Positions 7,036 through 15,939 of a stretch of 22,972 bases of DNA are shown in pieces. The stretch spans positions 1 to 22,972 of the forward strand of contig JAXFDY010000012.1 of assembly GCA_034172985.1 (NCBI GenBank), in the 5' to 3' direction. Source of the stretch: CAG-303 sp034172985 (GTDB lineage Bacteria > Bacillota > Clostridia > Lachnospirales > Lachnospiraceae). Positions within the stretch are counted from its first letter, which is position 1. Each line of letters opens with the position of its first letter. The notes below the pieces were generated by a model. That model was not told the origin of the DNA. It worked only from the letters and a program-made list of their open reading frames with translations, and made no database searches. The position numbers were made by a program, and so were the translations under genes.

Positions 7036-8333
7036 TACTGATTTTAGCAGAACTATTTGCCTGTGTGATTGAGACAATGATCATCACAGAATTTATCACC
7101 AGATATTTTGGTTTCAAAAGCGACAAATATAAGTATGCAAAAGGAGTGGCTTTTTTCGGAGTAGCTTTGATTCCGGATTTCCTTATGACTTTTGGGGTCA
7201 TCGGAAGAATGGACGCAGTACTGTTACTTCTGATTGTGTGTGCTTTTTTTTCTGCAATTTATCTGAAAGGTTCTATCTCAAAAAAGGTAATTGTCTTATG
7301 TAATGTTTACCTGATGTTATGGGTAATTAATCTGCTTCAGGTGACGCTGATTAGTACTATGTGGGGGCGTGAATTGCATAATTACATGGAGATTGACATT
7401 TCCAGCCAGATTCTTCTGCTTTGTCTCACGAAATTTGTATTGTTCATTGCAACCAGAATGATTTTACATTTTGGGCAGGTAGAGTCATATCGTCTGACAA
7501 ATCTGGAGTGGTGTCTGCTTATCGTCATGCTGATTGTCACCAGTATGGTCTGCTTCTTTCTGAATCAGGTCTTTAATGACGAAGAGCATGAAAATCTATG
7601 GTTTATGCTGATTGTTGTCTGTCTGATTGTTGTGAATGTAGTGATGTATTATCTGGTACTGATTGTCAGCAGAAGTAATCACCGGAATGCAGAAATGAAC
7701 ATGTTGAAAATACAACTTGAGCAGCAGAAACAGTACATTATTGAGGTAAAAGAGCGGTATCAGGAAATGTCTAAAATCCGTCACGATATGAAAAATTATG
7801 TGGCTAACACACTGACACTGGTGGAAAATGGAAAGATAGAAGAAGGAATTGCCTATATGCGGAAGTTTCAGGATATGAAACTGGGAAATTACCAGAAATT
7901 TGTGTTTACTGACAGTGATGTGATTAATGCGGTCATCAATTCCAAATTCAGTTATGCGTATGATAAACAGATAGAGACAAATTGTAATGTACTTGGAAAT
8001 ATTCTGGTGGTAGACGAATTTGATTTAAGTATTCTGCTTTCCAATCTCCTTGACAATGCCATAGAAGCTTGCGAGAACAATACTAAGAAATCGAAAATAT
8101 GGATAGACATGATGAAAAAAGCGGGTTATCTAAATATCTGTATTAGAAATACCATAGATAAATCTGTTCTTTCGGAGAACAAAAAACTGGAAACAAGTAA
8201 AAAAGATAAGTCTATGCATGGTTTTGGCATGAAATCCGTACGGGAGATTGTGGATAAATATCGGGGGATTATGAATGTCTGGGAGGAAAACAACGAATTT
8301 GTGGTGGATATTCTTCTTGGTGAGAAAACATGA
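7032..8333 (+). CDS. GHKL-domain sensor histidine kinase (AgrC-like)
   Basis: 433 aa. The N-terminal ~200 residues are very hydrophobic and form about six membrane segments with no extracellular PAS or Cache domain. A coiled segment leads to the phospho-acceptor His251 in KIRHDMKN, the form seen in AgrC/ComD-like kinases. The GHKL ATPase follows, with N-box Asn338/Asn342 in NLLDNAIEAC and the glycine-rich lid HGFGMKSV near 396. The start overlaps the LytTR regulator stop (ATGA). AgrC-type kinases often sense peptides, but no AgrB/AgrD-like gene is in this window. A cue linked to the co-encoded exporter is a reasonable alternative. Confidence 0.88.
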   Translation: MILILAELFACVIETMIITEFITRYFGFKSDKYKYAKGVAFFGVALIPDFLMTFGVIGRMDAVLLLLIVCAFFSAIYLKGSISKKVIVLCNVYLMLWVINLLQVTLISTMWGRELHNYMEIDISSQILLLCLTKFVLFIATRMILHFGQVESYRLTNLEWCLLIVMLIVTSMVCFFLNQVFNDEEHENLWFMLIVVCLIVVNVVMYYLVLIVSRSNHRNAEMNMLKIQLEQQKQYIIEVKERYQEMSKIRHDMKNYVANTLTLVENGKIEEGIAYMRKFQDMKLGNYQKFVFTDSDVINAVINSKFSYAYDKQIETNCNVLGNILVVDEFDLSILLSNLLDNAIEACENNTKKSKIWIDMMKKAGYLNICIRNTIDKSVLSENKKLETSKKDKSMHGFGMKSVREIVDKYRGIMNVWEENNEFVVDILLGEKT

Positions 8334-8452
8334 TGTGGAAAAAAAGAAACGATTCAGGGAATATTTATACGGTTTAGGGAATGCAGCTTGATTTTTTACA
8401 GGGTTTCAGATAAGATAGGGACATAACCAAAATAACCAAATAATGCTGCAGG

Positions 8453-8495
8453 AAAGCTTTGATTCCAATCTGTTTTGGAAGATGAAGCTTTTTTT
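8453..8495 (+). terminator. Probable terminator of the exporter/two-component operon
   Basis: AAAGCTT (8453-8459) pairs with AAGCTTT (8485-8491), and TTCCAA (8463-8468) with TTGGAA (8475-8480), separated by a 3/4-nt internal loop. A run of seven T (8489-8495) overlaps and follows the right arm. It lies 120 nt after the kinase stop. The 390-nt stretch 8334-8723 holds this terminator, the promoter and terminator pair near 8624, a 7-bp inverted repeat (ATGTATC 8562-8568, GATACAT 8586-8592) and no credible gene. Confidence 0.6.
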
Positions 8496-8620
8496 GCATC
8501 TAAAGAAAAAATATTCTGCAAGCATTTCGAAAAAATCCGTACTAATATGATGAAGGGAAAAATGTATCGAAAATAGGGGTAAAAAGATACATAAGAAGGG
8601 TTTTTGTTTCAGCTTGTTCG

Positions 8621-8629
8621 TGGTATAAT
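8621..8629 (+). promoter_or_regulatory. Extended -10 promoter of the rubrerythrin operon
   Basis: TGGTATAAT gives a perfect -10 with the TGn extension, but no good -35 at 16-18 nt. The -10 box overlaps the left foot of the hairpin at 8628-8653, so a transcript starting near 8636 would lack most of the left arm and could escape that terminator. Confidence 0.5.
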
Positions 8630-8659
8630 AGAGAAAGGCATACCTTTCTCTATTTTTTT
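8628..8659 (+). terminator. Strong stem-loop terminator upstream of rubrerythrin
   Basis: ATAGAGAAAGG (8628-8638) pairs perfectly over 11 bp with CCTTTCTCTAT (8643-8653) around a CATA loop. The following T run extends to 8659. It is well placed to stop transcription entering from the two-component operon, and it shares bases with the -10 box. Confidence 0.7.
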
Positions 8660-8723
8660 GCATTAAAAATGTAATCTAGGGAAATATGTTATGGAAGATT
8701 ATTATAAACAGGAGGATTATCAA

Positions 8724-9266
8724 ATGGCAGATTTAAAAGGAACAAAAACAGAGACAAATTTAATGGCGGCATTTGCCGGTGAATCAGAGGCAAGAAATAA
8801 GTATACTTATTATGCAAGTAAGGCAAGGAAAGACGGATATCAGCAGATTGCAAGTCTTTTTGAGGATACCGCTGCAAATGAAAAGGAACACGCAAAGCTG
8901 TGGTTTAAGCTTCTTCATGGAGGCAGTATAGGAGAAACATTAGAGAATCTGAAGGATGCTGCAAGTGGAGAAAATTATGAATGGACAGAGATGTATCCTT
9001 TATTTGCAAAGGAAGCAAGAGAAGAGGGATTTGAGGAGATAGCACAGCTTTTTGAAGGTGTTGCTGCGATTGAAAAAGAACATGAAGAAAGATATAAAAA
9101 ACTTCTTTCCAATATTGAAAATGGACTTGTATTTTCAAAAGATGGAGATATGATTTGGGAATGCCGCAACTGCGGACATATCTGTATCGGAAAAGAGGCA
9201 CCGGAAGTTTGCCCTGTATGTAAACATCCACAGAGTTACTTCCAGGTGAAAGCACAGAATTATTAA
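8724..9266 (+). CDS. rbr: Rubrerythrin
   Basis: 180 aa from ATG 8724, which has AGGAGG (8710-8715) 8 nt upstream; an in-frame ATG at 8691 lacks such a site. The N-terminal four-helix diiron domain carries ligand motifs GESEARNKY (Glu20), ExxH at 53-56 and ExxH at 117-120. A C-terminal rubredoxin-like domain (about 145-178) has Cys pairs CRNCGH and CPVCKH. Rubrerythrins reduce hydrogen peroxide in the cytoplasm of anaerobes using rubredoxin-derived electrons (family knowledge). It leads an apparent three-gene operon, 16 nt ahead of the helicase. No classical PerR box was recognised upstream. Confidence 0.95.
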   Translation: MADLKGTKTETNLMAAFAGESEARNKYTYYASKARKDGYQQIASLFEDTAANEKEHAKLWFKLLHGGSIGETLENLKDAASGENYEWTEMYPLFAKEAREEGFEEIAQLFEGVAAIEKEHEERYKKLLSNIENGLVFSKDGDMIWECRNCGHICIGKEAPEVCPVCKHPQSYFQVKAQNY

Positions 9267-9282
9267 AATAATTAGGAGAAAT

Positions 9283-10662
9283 ATGGAATTACTAAATTTA
9301 GAAGAAGACATAATAGATCAGAGAATTGTGCGTGCTGTAAAAGAAATGGGATTTAAACAGTTTTCTCCGATCCAGGAACAGTCAATTCCCGAAATACTTA
9401 AAGGAAAAGATGTGATTGGACAGGCACAGACAGGAACGGGAAAAACAGCTGCATTTGGGATACCATTGCTTCAAACCGTAGATTTAGATGTACAGGGATT
9501 GCAGGGACTTGTGCTTTGTCCTACAAGAGAGCTGGCCATACAGGCAGCAGATGAGATACGCAAATTTGCCAAATATATGTCAGGAATTCGCGTGTTGCCG
9601 ATTTACGGCGGTCAGGAAATTTATAAGCAGATAAAGGCACTTAAGGGAAATGTGCAGATTATCGTAGGTACTCCCGGGCGTATTATGGATCATATGCGAA
9701 GACACACCATTAAACTTGACAAATTAAAAATGGTGGTTCTGGATGAGGCAGACGAGATGCTGAATATGGGATTTCGTGAAGATATGGAAGAAATTTTATC
9801 CAAGATTCCAAATGAGCATCAGACGGTGTTATTTTCGGCCACGATGCCAAGAGCCATTCTTGATATTACCGGACAATTTCAGAATCATCCGGTTTTGATT
9901 AAAACGGTAAAAAAAGAATTGACTGTTCATGCAATTAAGCAATGCTACTATCAGGTGCGAAAGGATGACAAGAAAGAAGCGACAGCCAGAATTTTGGATT
10001 TTTATTCCCCGAAGCGTACTCTGGTCTTTTGCAATACAAAAAAAATGGTGGAGGAGCTGGCAGAGGATTTAAAACAGAGAGGCTTTTTCGCAGAGGGGCT
10101 TCATGGAGATCTGACACAGAATGTCAGAGACCGGGTGATGAGTTCATTCAAAAATGGAACAACTCAAGTGTTAATTGCTACCGATGTGGCTGCAAGAGGG
10201 ATTGATGTGGATGATGTGGAGGCGGTAATCAACTATGATGTGCCTCAGGATATTGAATATTATGTTCATAGGATAGGACGTACAGGAAGGGCAGGTCGTT
10301 CCGGCCGTTCTTTTACACTGGTAGTTGGAAGGGAAATTTTCAAGATACGGGATATCGAAAAAATCTGTAAATCAAGGATGAACGAAAGGACAGTTCCTAC
10401 AGCATCGGACATCGCAAAGGTTAAATCAAAAAAGATTCTGAATGAAGTCATGGAAGTGGTGAATAAGGAAAATCTGAGAGATGTAACGAAAATCATTACT
10501 GCAAAGATGGAAGAGGAAGATTGTACGGCACTGGAATTGGCAGCAGCTTTTTTGAAGCTTCAGCTTGGTGAGGAAAAACAGGATATTGTGTCAGATAAGT
10601 ATGTAGTTAAACATAAGCCATTCAGCAAAAAGAAGAAAGAATGGAGAGGAAGAAAAAGATGA
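9283..10662 (+). CDS. DEAD-box ATP-dependent RNA helicase
   Basis: 459 aa with a TTAGGAG ribosome site. All core motifs are visible in order: Q motif FSPIQEQ (27-33), motif I AQTGTGKT (48-55), PTRELA, TPGR, motif II DEAD (154-157), SAT, and motif VI HRIGRTGR (from 329). The C-terminal extension is short and ends in a strongly basic tail (KKKKEWRGRKR) likely to contact RNA. Length and layout fit the CshA/DeaD group involved in ribosome assembly and mRNA turnover, often cold- or stress-linked; the exact orthologue is not decided. The stop overlaps the start of the secreted arabinanase by ATGA, an unusual partner for a helicase. Confidence 0.93.
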   Translation: MELLNLEEDIIDQRIVRAVKEMGFKQFSPIQEQSIPEILKGKDVIGQAQTGTGKTAAFGIPLLQTVDLDVQGLQGLVLCPTRELAIQAADEIRKFAKYMSGIRVLPIYGGQEIYKQIKALKGNVQIIVGTPGRIMDHMRRHTIKLDKLKMVVLDEADEMLNMGFREDMEEILSKIPNEHQTVLFSATMPRAILDITGQFQNHPVLIKTVKKELTVHAIKQCYYQVRKDDKKEATARILDFYSPKRTLVFCNTKKMVEELAEDLKQRGFFAEGLHGDLTQNVRDRVMSSFKNGTTQVLIATDVAARGIDVDDVEAVINYDVPQDIEYYVHRIGRTGRAGRSGRSFTLVVGREIFKIRDIEKICKSRMNERTVPTASDIAKVKSKKILNEVMEVVNKENLRDVTKIITAKMEEEDCTALELAAAFLKLQLGEEKQDIVSDKYVVKHKPFSKKKKEWRGRKR

Positions 10663-13607
10663 AAAAAACATGGAAAAAGACAGTATGTCTTGCGATGTCG
10701 GTGATAGTGACAGTGGCAGCGTTTAATGTGGCAGGAATTGCTGTCAGAGAAACAAAAGCAGCAGTTGCACCGCCGGAACTGGCAGAGGGCACAAAAATCA
10801 ACACGACAAAAAGAGTTTCAGTTCATGATCCAAGTGTGGTTTACGGAAATGATGGTTATTACTATATTTTCGGTTCCCATATGGCGTGGGCAAGATCAAA
10901 AGATCTGACAAACTGGTCACAGATTACGACAAATATAAACACAAATTATGCAACTATCTTTGCCACTCCGGGAAAATGGGCAGAAAGAGGAGGCTCTAAC
11001 TATAATATCAGCGGCAATCTCTGGGCACCGGATGTAATCTATAATGAGACTATGGGAAAATGGTGCATGTATATGAGTGTCAATGGAGATAACTATTGTT
11101 CTTCCATTGCTCTGGCCACGGCAGATAAAATCACGGGACCATATACATATCAGGGAATTATTGTTTATTCAGGATTTACAGCCAGCGGTACAAGAAGTTA
11201 TACAAATACGGATTATCAGGCTGTGACAGGCAGCACAGATGTGAGCAGATTTTTGTCAAATGGAGCATGGAACAGCAGTTACGGCACAAATGCCATTGAT
11301 CCCTGTGTGACATATGATGAAAATGGTGATTTATGGATGTCTTACGGATCCTGGTTTGGCGGAATCTATATGCTGAAACTGGATAAAAATACAGGACTCA
11401 GGGACACTTCTTATACATATAAAACACAAACCAATAAGTCGGATGCTTATATGGGCCTGAAGATAGCCGGCGGTTATGGTCAGTCAGGAGAAGGATCATA
11501 CATTGTTTATGATGAAAGTACAGGTTATTATTACCTTTACCTTTCCTATTGCGGATTGAATGCCACAGATGGATTCTCCGGTTATCATCTCAGAATGTAT
11601 CGCTCCCAAAATATCACGGGTCCGTATACAGATGCCGCAGGAAGGTCTGCTATTTATACATCGGCATGGGAAGACCAGTCAAAACATGGTGTAAAATTAT
11701 TTGGCAACTATTCATTTAGCTCCCTTTCCGGAAATGGAGAGAATAGTGCCAATGGATATATGTCAGGCGGACATAATTCAGCATTTATAGATGAAGACGG
11801 TGAACATTTCCTTGTATACCATACAAGATTTAATGTAGGTCAGGAGTGGCATGAGGTGCGTGTACATCAGCAGTTTATGAATGAAGATGGATGGCTTGTG
11901 ACAGCCCCATATGAATACAGGGGAAGCAAAATAAGTGAAACCGGATATTCATTAGACGAAATCGTGGGAAGCTATGAAATCATCAATCATGGTCTTGCTG
12001 CAGCGACACAGTATACAGGTATGCTGGAAACAAAGAAAGTGATTCTGATGGGAGACGGAACCATTGCCGGAGATGGCTCTGGTACATGGAGTGAAAAAGA
12101 AGGTACATATTATGCCACAATGAATATTGACGGTATTGATTATAAAGGTGTATTTTTTAAACAGTATGACGAATCTTCTTCTCATAAGGAAGTAATGACA
12201 TTTTCACTGATTGGTGAGGATAATACCTCTATCTGGGGAAGCAAGGTCGAGGATGATTTATCAATGATTTGTAAGGGAATTGATAGTCTGTTCGGAGCAA
12301 GCATATCTGGTAATATAAATATTCCGTCATTCGGAGATGCAGAGGTAAAGATCTCCACAGATTCAAATTATCTTAAGATTAGTGAGGAAGGAACGAAGGC
12401 GGTTTATACGGCACCGGAAGAAGATACTTCTGTAATAGTCACTGCACAGATTAAGATAGGAAATACCACCTCCACATATACTACGGCGGCCCTTGTAAAA
12501 GGATATGATAATGTGGAATGCAGTGAAAACCTTGTGGCATATTATCAGTTTGAAGGTAGTACGCTGACCACGGACTATTCCGGAAATAACCATACGCTGA
12601 CAAATTACGGTACAACCGCAGTAACAGACAGTGAAAGGGGAACTGTGGCATATTTCAGCGGAAACAGTGCATATATGCAGGTACCGTCAGATGTAACAGA
12701 TACAGATGATTTCACCTTTATGGCATGGATAAAATCTTCTGAGACGAATGCATGGGAAAGAATTTTTGATTTTGGCGATGGAGAAGGAAATTCTTTATTC
12801 CTTACATCTCATGCATATAATCCTGAGAGAGTTCGTGCATCCTATTCGATTAACAGCGAGGAAACACAGGTGAACGCAGGAAATATACTTGCTACAGACC
12901 AGTGGATTCATCTGGCAGTAACGATTGACTCTAAAACGAAAAAGATGAGTCTTTATGTGAATGGTGTAATGGCGGGAACCATGTTTATTCCGGGTGATAT
13001 GAACGACTATTATCAAGGCACAAAAAATTATATTGGAAAAAGCCAGTATAGCGTAGATGCATACTTTAAAGGTTATATGGATGATGTGGCGATTTTTAAT
13101 GATGCACTGAGTGCAGACCAGATTCAGCAGTTTATGGAAAATGGTCTTGAGAAGGATGGAGAACAGATAAAGAAAACCACAGGCGTTCTTGTTATGAAAT
13201 CAGGAGCATATGTAGATTTTGGACAATGTTATACAGATAAGACCATTGTGTCGGTTGTATCGGAGAATCCTGCAGTAGCAAGACCTTGTGCGGATTATAT
13301 GATTCGAAGCGTTTCCGAAGGTACCTCCAGTCTGGAAATTACTTATTCTGATAATAGCAAAGATATTGTGATTATTCACGTGGAAGATGAGCAGGATGTG
13401 ACTTATGGAGATGTGAATAGTGATGGTCTGATTAATGTTTTAGATATGGAAAAAATTCAAAAAAGTATTCTCGGCATAGAAACATTGAATGCTAATGAAA
13501 GAAAAACGGCGAGCATTGTCAGCTTTGATGATAATATATCTGTCAGAGATATGGAAAAAATCCAGAAACATATATTGGGAATACAGGAGATTCTTCAGTT
13601 AAAATAA
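10659..13607 (+). CDS. Secreted GH43 arabinanase with LamG-like and dockerin modules
   Basis: 982 aa from ATG 10659, which overlaps the helicase stop and has GGAGAGGAAG upstream; ATG 10641 is an alternative. A Sec signal peptide covers about residues 1-35. The GH43 five-bladed propeller follows, with proposed catalytic residues Asp57 (VHDPS), Asp214 (IDPC) and Glu278 (GEGSY), matching endo-1,5-alpha-L-arabinanases such as Abn2. A C-terminal beta domain lies near 420-530. Ig-like segments (about 550-615 and 830-905) bracket a LamG-like carbohydrate-binding fold (about 622-828). Residues about 914-980 resemble a type I dockerin: the first calcium loop DVNSDGLINVLD is canonical, while the second lacks two ligands. 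It likely degrades arabinan side chains of pectin outside the cell, perhaps attached to a cohesin scaffold not in the window. Confidence 0.9.
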   Translation: MKKTWKKTVCLAMSVIVTVAAFNVAGIAVRETKAAVAPPELAEGTKINTTKRVSVHDPSVVYGNDGYYYIFGSHMAWARSKDLTNWSQITTNINTNYATIFATPGKWAERGGSNYNISGNLWAPDVIYNETMGKWCMYMSVNGDNYCSSIALATADKITGPYTYQGIIVYSGFTASGTRSYTNTDYQAVTGSTDVSRFLSNGAWNSSYGTNAIDPCVTYDENGDLWMSYGSWFGGIYMLKLDKNTGLRDTSYTYKTQTNKSDAYMGLKIAGGYGQSGEGSYIVYDESTGYYYLYLSYCGLNATDGFSGYHLRMYRSQNITGPYTDAAGRSAIYTSAWEDQSKHGVKLFGNYSFSSLSGNGENSANGYMSGGHNSAFIDEDGEHFLVYHTRFNVGQEWHEVRVHQQFMNEDGWLVTAPYEYRGSKISETGYSLDEIVGSYEIINHGLAAATQYTGMLETKKVILMGDGTIAGDGSGTWSEKEGTYYATMNIDGIDYKGVFFKQYDESSSHKEVMTFSLIGEDNTSIWGSKVEDDLSMICKGIDSLFGASISGNINIPSFGDAEVKISTDSNYLKISEEGTKAVYTAPEEDTSVIVTAQIKIGNTTSTYTTAALVKGYDNVECSENLVAYYQFEGSTLTTDYSGNNHTLTNYGTTAVTDSERGTVAYFSGNSAYMQVPSDVTDTDDFTFMAWIKSSETNAWERIFDFGDGEGNSLFLTSHAYNPERVRASYSINSEETQVNAGNILATDQWIHLAVTIDSKTKKMSLYVNGVMAGTMFIPGDMNDYYQGTKNYIGKSQYSVDAYFKGYMDDVAIFNDALSADQIQQFMENGLEKDGEQIKKTTGVLVMKSGAYVDFGQCYTDKTIVSVVSENPAVARPCADYMIRSVSEGTSSLEITYSDNSKDIVIIHVEDEQDVTYGDVNSDGLINVLDMEKIQKSILGIETLNANERKTASIVSFDDNISVRDMEKIQKHILGIQEILQLK

Positions 13608-13621
13608 AATAGACCATATAG

Positions 13622-13649
13622 AAATCCCGGACTTTTTGGTCCGGGATTT
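13622..13649. terminator. Convergent terminator between arabinanase and amino acid ATPase genes
   Basis: A perfect 11-bp stem pairs 13622-13632 with 13639-13649 around a 6-nt T-rich loop. T-rich sequence follows on the plus strand. It lies 14 nt after one stop codon and 14 nt beyond the other, so it probably ends both converging operons. Confidence 0.85.
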
Positions 13650-13663
13650 TGATTTTTCTCTTT

Positions 13664-14422
13664 TTAATTATGTTCCAGTTTTCCAAAGAACTCTCTGATT
13701 CTGGTATGATCTGACTGGAATACTTCTTTTGGAGAACCTTCCACTGCGATCACTCCTTTATCCATAAAAATAATTCTGTCAGAAATATTTCTTGCAAACT
13801 CCATTTCGTGTGTAACAATAACCATGGTCATGTGAGTTTCTGCCAGGGATTTGATAACTTTCAGTACCTCACCAGTCAGCTCAGGGTCAAGAGCAGAAGT
13901 AGGCTCGTCGAAAAACAGAACTTTCGGATTCAGAGCTAATGCTCTGGCAATAGCTACTCTCTGCTGCTGTCCACCGGATAACTGGAATGGATAGTAGTCC
14001 GCTTTATCAGCCAGTCCCATCTTGAAAAGAAGTTCCATAGATTCGTTTAAAACTTCTTTTTTTGGACGTTTCTGAACATGAAGAGGTGCATCCATCACAT
14101 TCTTTAGTACGGTATAATGTGGAAATAAGTTGAAATTTTGAAATACAAGTCCAAAATTATTTTTTATCTGGTTTAACTGTTTCTGCTTTGCGTAAACAGA
14201 ATGATCATTTACGATTGTGGCAGCAGACTGGCCCAGATAGCTTAAATCACCGTTATCCATTGTCTCCAGCAAGGTTGCACAACGAAGCAGTGTAGATTTA
14301 CCGGAACCGGAAGGCCCGATGATGGAAACGACTTCTCCCTGTTTTACCTGAAGAGAAATGTCTTTTAATACCTCCAGCTCACCGAAGGATTTCTTTACAT
14401 GATTCATTTCTAAATATACCAT
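13664..14422 (-). CDS. Polar amino acid ABC importer, ATPase subunit
   Basis: 252 aa, the usual length for GlnQ/HisP-type ATPases. Walker A GPSGSGKST (36-44), signature LSGGQQQRVAIARAL, Walker B VLFFDEPTSALD and an H-loop in VTHEME are all canonical. It is the last gene of the long minus-strand operon, 12 nt after the permease gene, and pairs with that permease and the binding protein to import an amino acid such as glutamine, cystine or a basic amino acid. The substrate is not determined. Confidence 0.93.
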   Translation of the reverse strand: MVYLEMNHVKKSFGELEVLKDISLQVKQGEVVSIIGPSGSGKSTLLRCATLLETMDNGDLSYLGQSAATIVNDHSVYAKQKQLNQIKNNFGLVFQNFNLFPHYTVLKNVMDAPLHVQKRPKKEVLNESMELLFKMGLADKADYYPFQLSGGQQQRVAIARALALNPKVLFFDEPTSALDPELTGEVLKVIKSLAETHMTMVIVTHEMEFARNISDRIIFMDKGVIAVEGSPKEVFQSDHTRIREFFGKLEHN

Positions 14423-14434
14423 ATTACATTCCTC

Positions 14435-15082
14435 CTATCGGTAATAATTCATTTTCTTCTCGATGCGTTCCATAATAAATGAGACAATCAGATTGAATAC
14501 ATAATAGAATACAGCTGCAATGGCAAATGGCATAAGCGTTGTCTGCCTTGCTGCGATTTGTTTTGCGATGGCAAACATTTCCTGATATGCCAGTGTATAA
14601 GCCAGCGAAGTATCTTTTACTAATGTAATTATTTCATTTGTCACAGATGGAAGAATGATTTTAACCACCTGTGGAAGAATAATCTTAAAAAAGGTCTGGA
14701 ATTTATTATATCCCAGTATTCCTGCAGCTTCATACTGTCCTCTTGGAATTGCCTCGATGCCGGAACGATAGATTTCAGCAAAATAAGCAGAATAATTAAT
14801 CACAAATCCAACGATGATAGCCGGAAAACGCCAATCTGCAATGGATGCACCAAAGAGATAAAAAGGTCCGAAATAAACTACCATAAGCTGAAGCATAAGG
14901 GGAGTGCCTCTGAGCACAGAAATATATAATTTTGCAATGCTTCGGATAAAAATATTTTTTGACATTCTTCCGAAAGCAACGATTAGTCCAAGAGGCATGG
15001 AGAAAATCAGCGTCAGGAAGAAAATTCCCACCGTACGCTCCATTCCCAAAGCCATTTGAGACAGTATTACAGAAAAGTCCAT
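14435..15082 (-). CDS. Polar amino acid ABC importer, permease subunit
   Basis: 215 aa, typical of the HisM/GlnP permease family. The hydrophobic profile suggests about five membrane helices. An EAA-like coupling loop (YEAAGILGYNKFQTFFKII) is the expected contact with the ATPase. It lies between the binding protein gene (19 nt upstream) and the ATPase gene (12 nt downstream). A single permease gene implies a homodimeric membrane pore. Confidence 0.92.
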   Translation of the reverse strand: MDFSVILSQMALGMERTVGIFFLTLIFSMPLGLIVAFGRMSKNIFIRSIAKLYISVLRGTPLMLQLMVVYFGPFYLFGASIADWRFPAIIVGFVINYSAYFAEIYRSGIEAIPRGQYEAAGILGYNKFQTFFKIILPQVVKIILPSVTNEIITLVKDTSLAYTLAYQEMFAIAKQIAARQTTLMPFAIAAVFYYVFNLIVSFIMERIEKKMNYYR

Positions 15083-15101
15083 TCGTAAACTCCTTTGTGC
15101 A

Positions 15102-15911
15102 TTATTTCTCTGACTCTAAGCATACCATATCACTAAGTTCATATTTTTCGGCCAGCTTATCAAATGTACCATTATCTTTCAACTTGTATAAGGCTTCATT
15201 TACTTCTTTGCATAATTTTTCATTTCCCTTTTTAAAACCAATACCATATTTTTCTGTATTTAATGTCTGGTCAAGAATCACATATTTTCCGTCCCCGCGG
15301 GAATTAACCTGATATTTGGCTACTCCGATATCCATAGCAATGGCATCGATAGAACCGGCTTCCAGTTCTACAAAAGCTGTATTGTAATCAGCAAATTCCT
15401 GAAGCTGTTTGAACGTATCAGCAAGCTTTTTCTGACCGCCTTCCTCGTTGCTCTGTAAAACATCAAGGGCAGCAGAAGCAGACTGAACACCCACGGTCTT
15501 GCCGGCAAGATCTGTTAAAGAAGAAATGCCGGAATCCTTTGCAGTTACAATTACCTGGCTGTTATCTACATAAGGAACAGACCATGTATAATCATTTTCA
15601 CGTCCGTTAATGGTAAAACCATTCCAGATACAGTCGATGGCTCCGGAATTTAATTCGTTATCCTTGTTATCCCAGGAAATAGGCTGCTTTTTTAATGTCC
15701 ATCCGTTTAATTTACATACTTCTTCCGCAAGCTCTAAATCAAAACCGGTATATTCGCCATTGTCATCCATATATCCGTAAGGAGGATATTCAGCGTCAAA
15801 TCCGACTACGAAAACATCTTCACTATTTTCTGTTTTATCTTTACCGCATCCGGTAAATAATGCTGCTGTCATGGTCATGGCCAGAATACCACATAATAAT
15901 TTTTTCTTCAT
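15102..15911 (-). CDS. Polar amino acid ABC importer, substrate-binding lipoprotein
   Basis: 269 aa from ATG 15911; a TTG two codons upstream is an alternative. A lipoprotein signal peptide ends in LFTGC, with lipidation of that Cys. The mature part is a SBP_bac_3-type bilobed binding protein: VGFDAEYPPYGYMDDNGEYTG at the start is diagnostic, and later FDLELAEEV and WNGFTINGREN line the usual ligand pocket region. It captures a polar amino acid outside the membrane for the adjacent permease/ATPase pair. Its start lies 28 nt after the potD-like stop with no terminator between them, so it appears to be co-transcribed with the polyamine importer. Confidence 0.92.
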   Translation of the reverse strand: MKKKLLCGILAMTMTAALFTGCGKDKTENSEDVFVVGFDAEYPPYGYMDDNGEYTGFDLELAEEVCKLNGWTLKKQPISWDNKDNELNSGAIDCIWNGFTINGRENDYTWSVPYVDNSQVIVTAKDSGISSLTDLAGKTVGVQSASAALDVLQSNEEGGQKKLADTFKQLQEFADYNTAFVELEAGSIDAIAMDIGVAKYQVNSRGDGKYVILDQTLNTEKYGIGFKKGNEKLCKEVNEALYKLKDNGTFDKLAEKYELSDMVCLESEK

Positions 15912-15939
15912 AATCAACTTTTCCCTCTTTTCTTAATTC

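Noticed and set aside
8333..8377. A 14-codon ORF overlapping the kinase stop (TGATG)
   Set aside because: It is too short and lacks cysteine or other pheromone-like features; probably chance.
8691..8723. ATG at 8691 as the rubrerythrin start
   Set aside because: The AGGAGG at 8710-8715 points to ATG 8724, and the rubrerythrin family normally begins at that position.
9000..9260. Long antisense frames across rubrerythrin, the exporters and the arabinanase
   Set aside because: They are opposite-strand shadows of well-identified genes without ribosome sites or family motifs.
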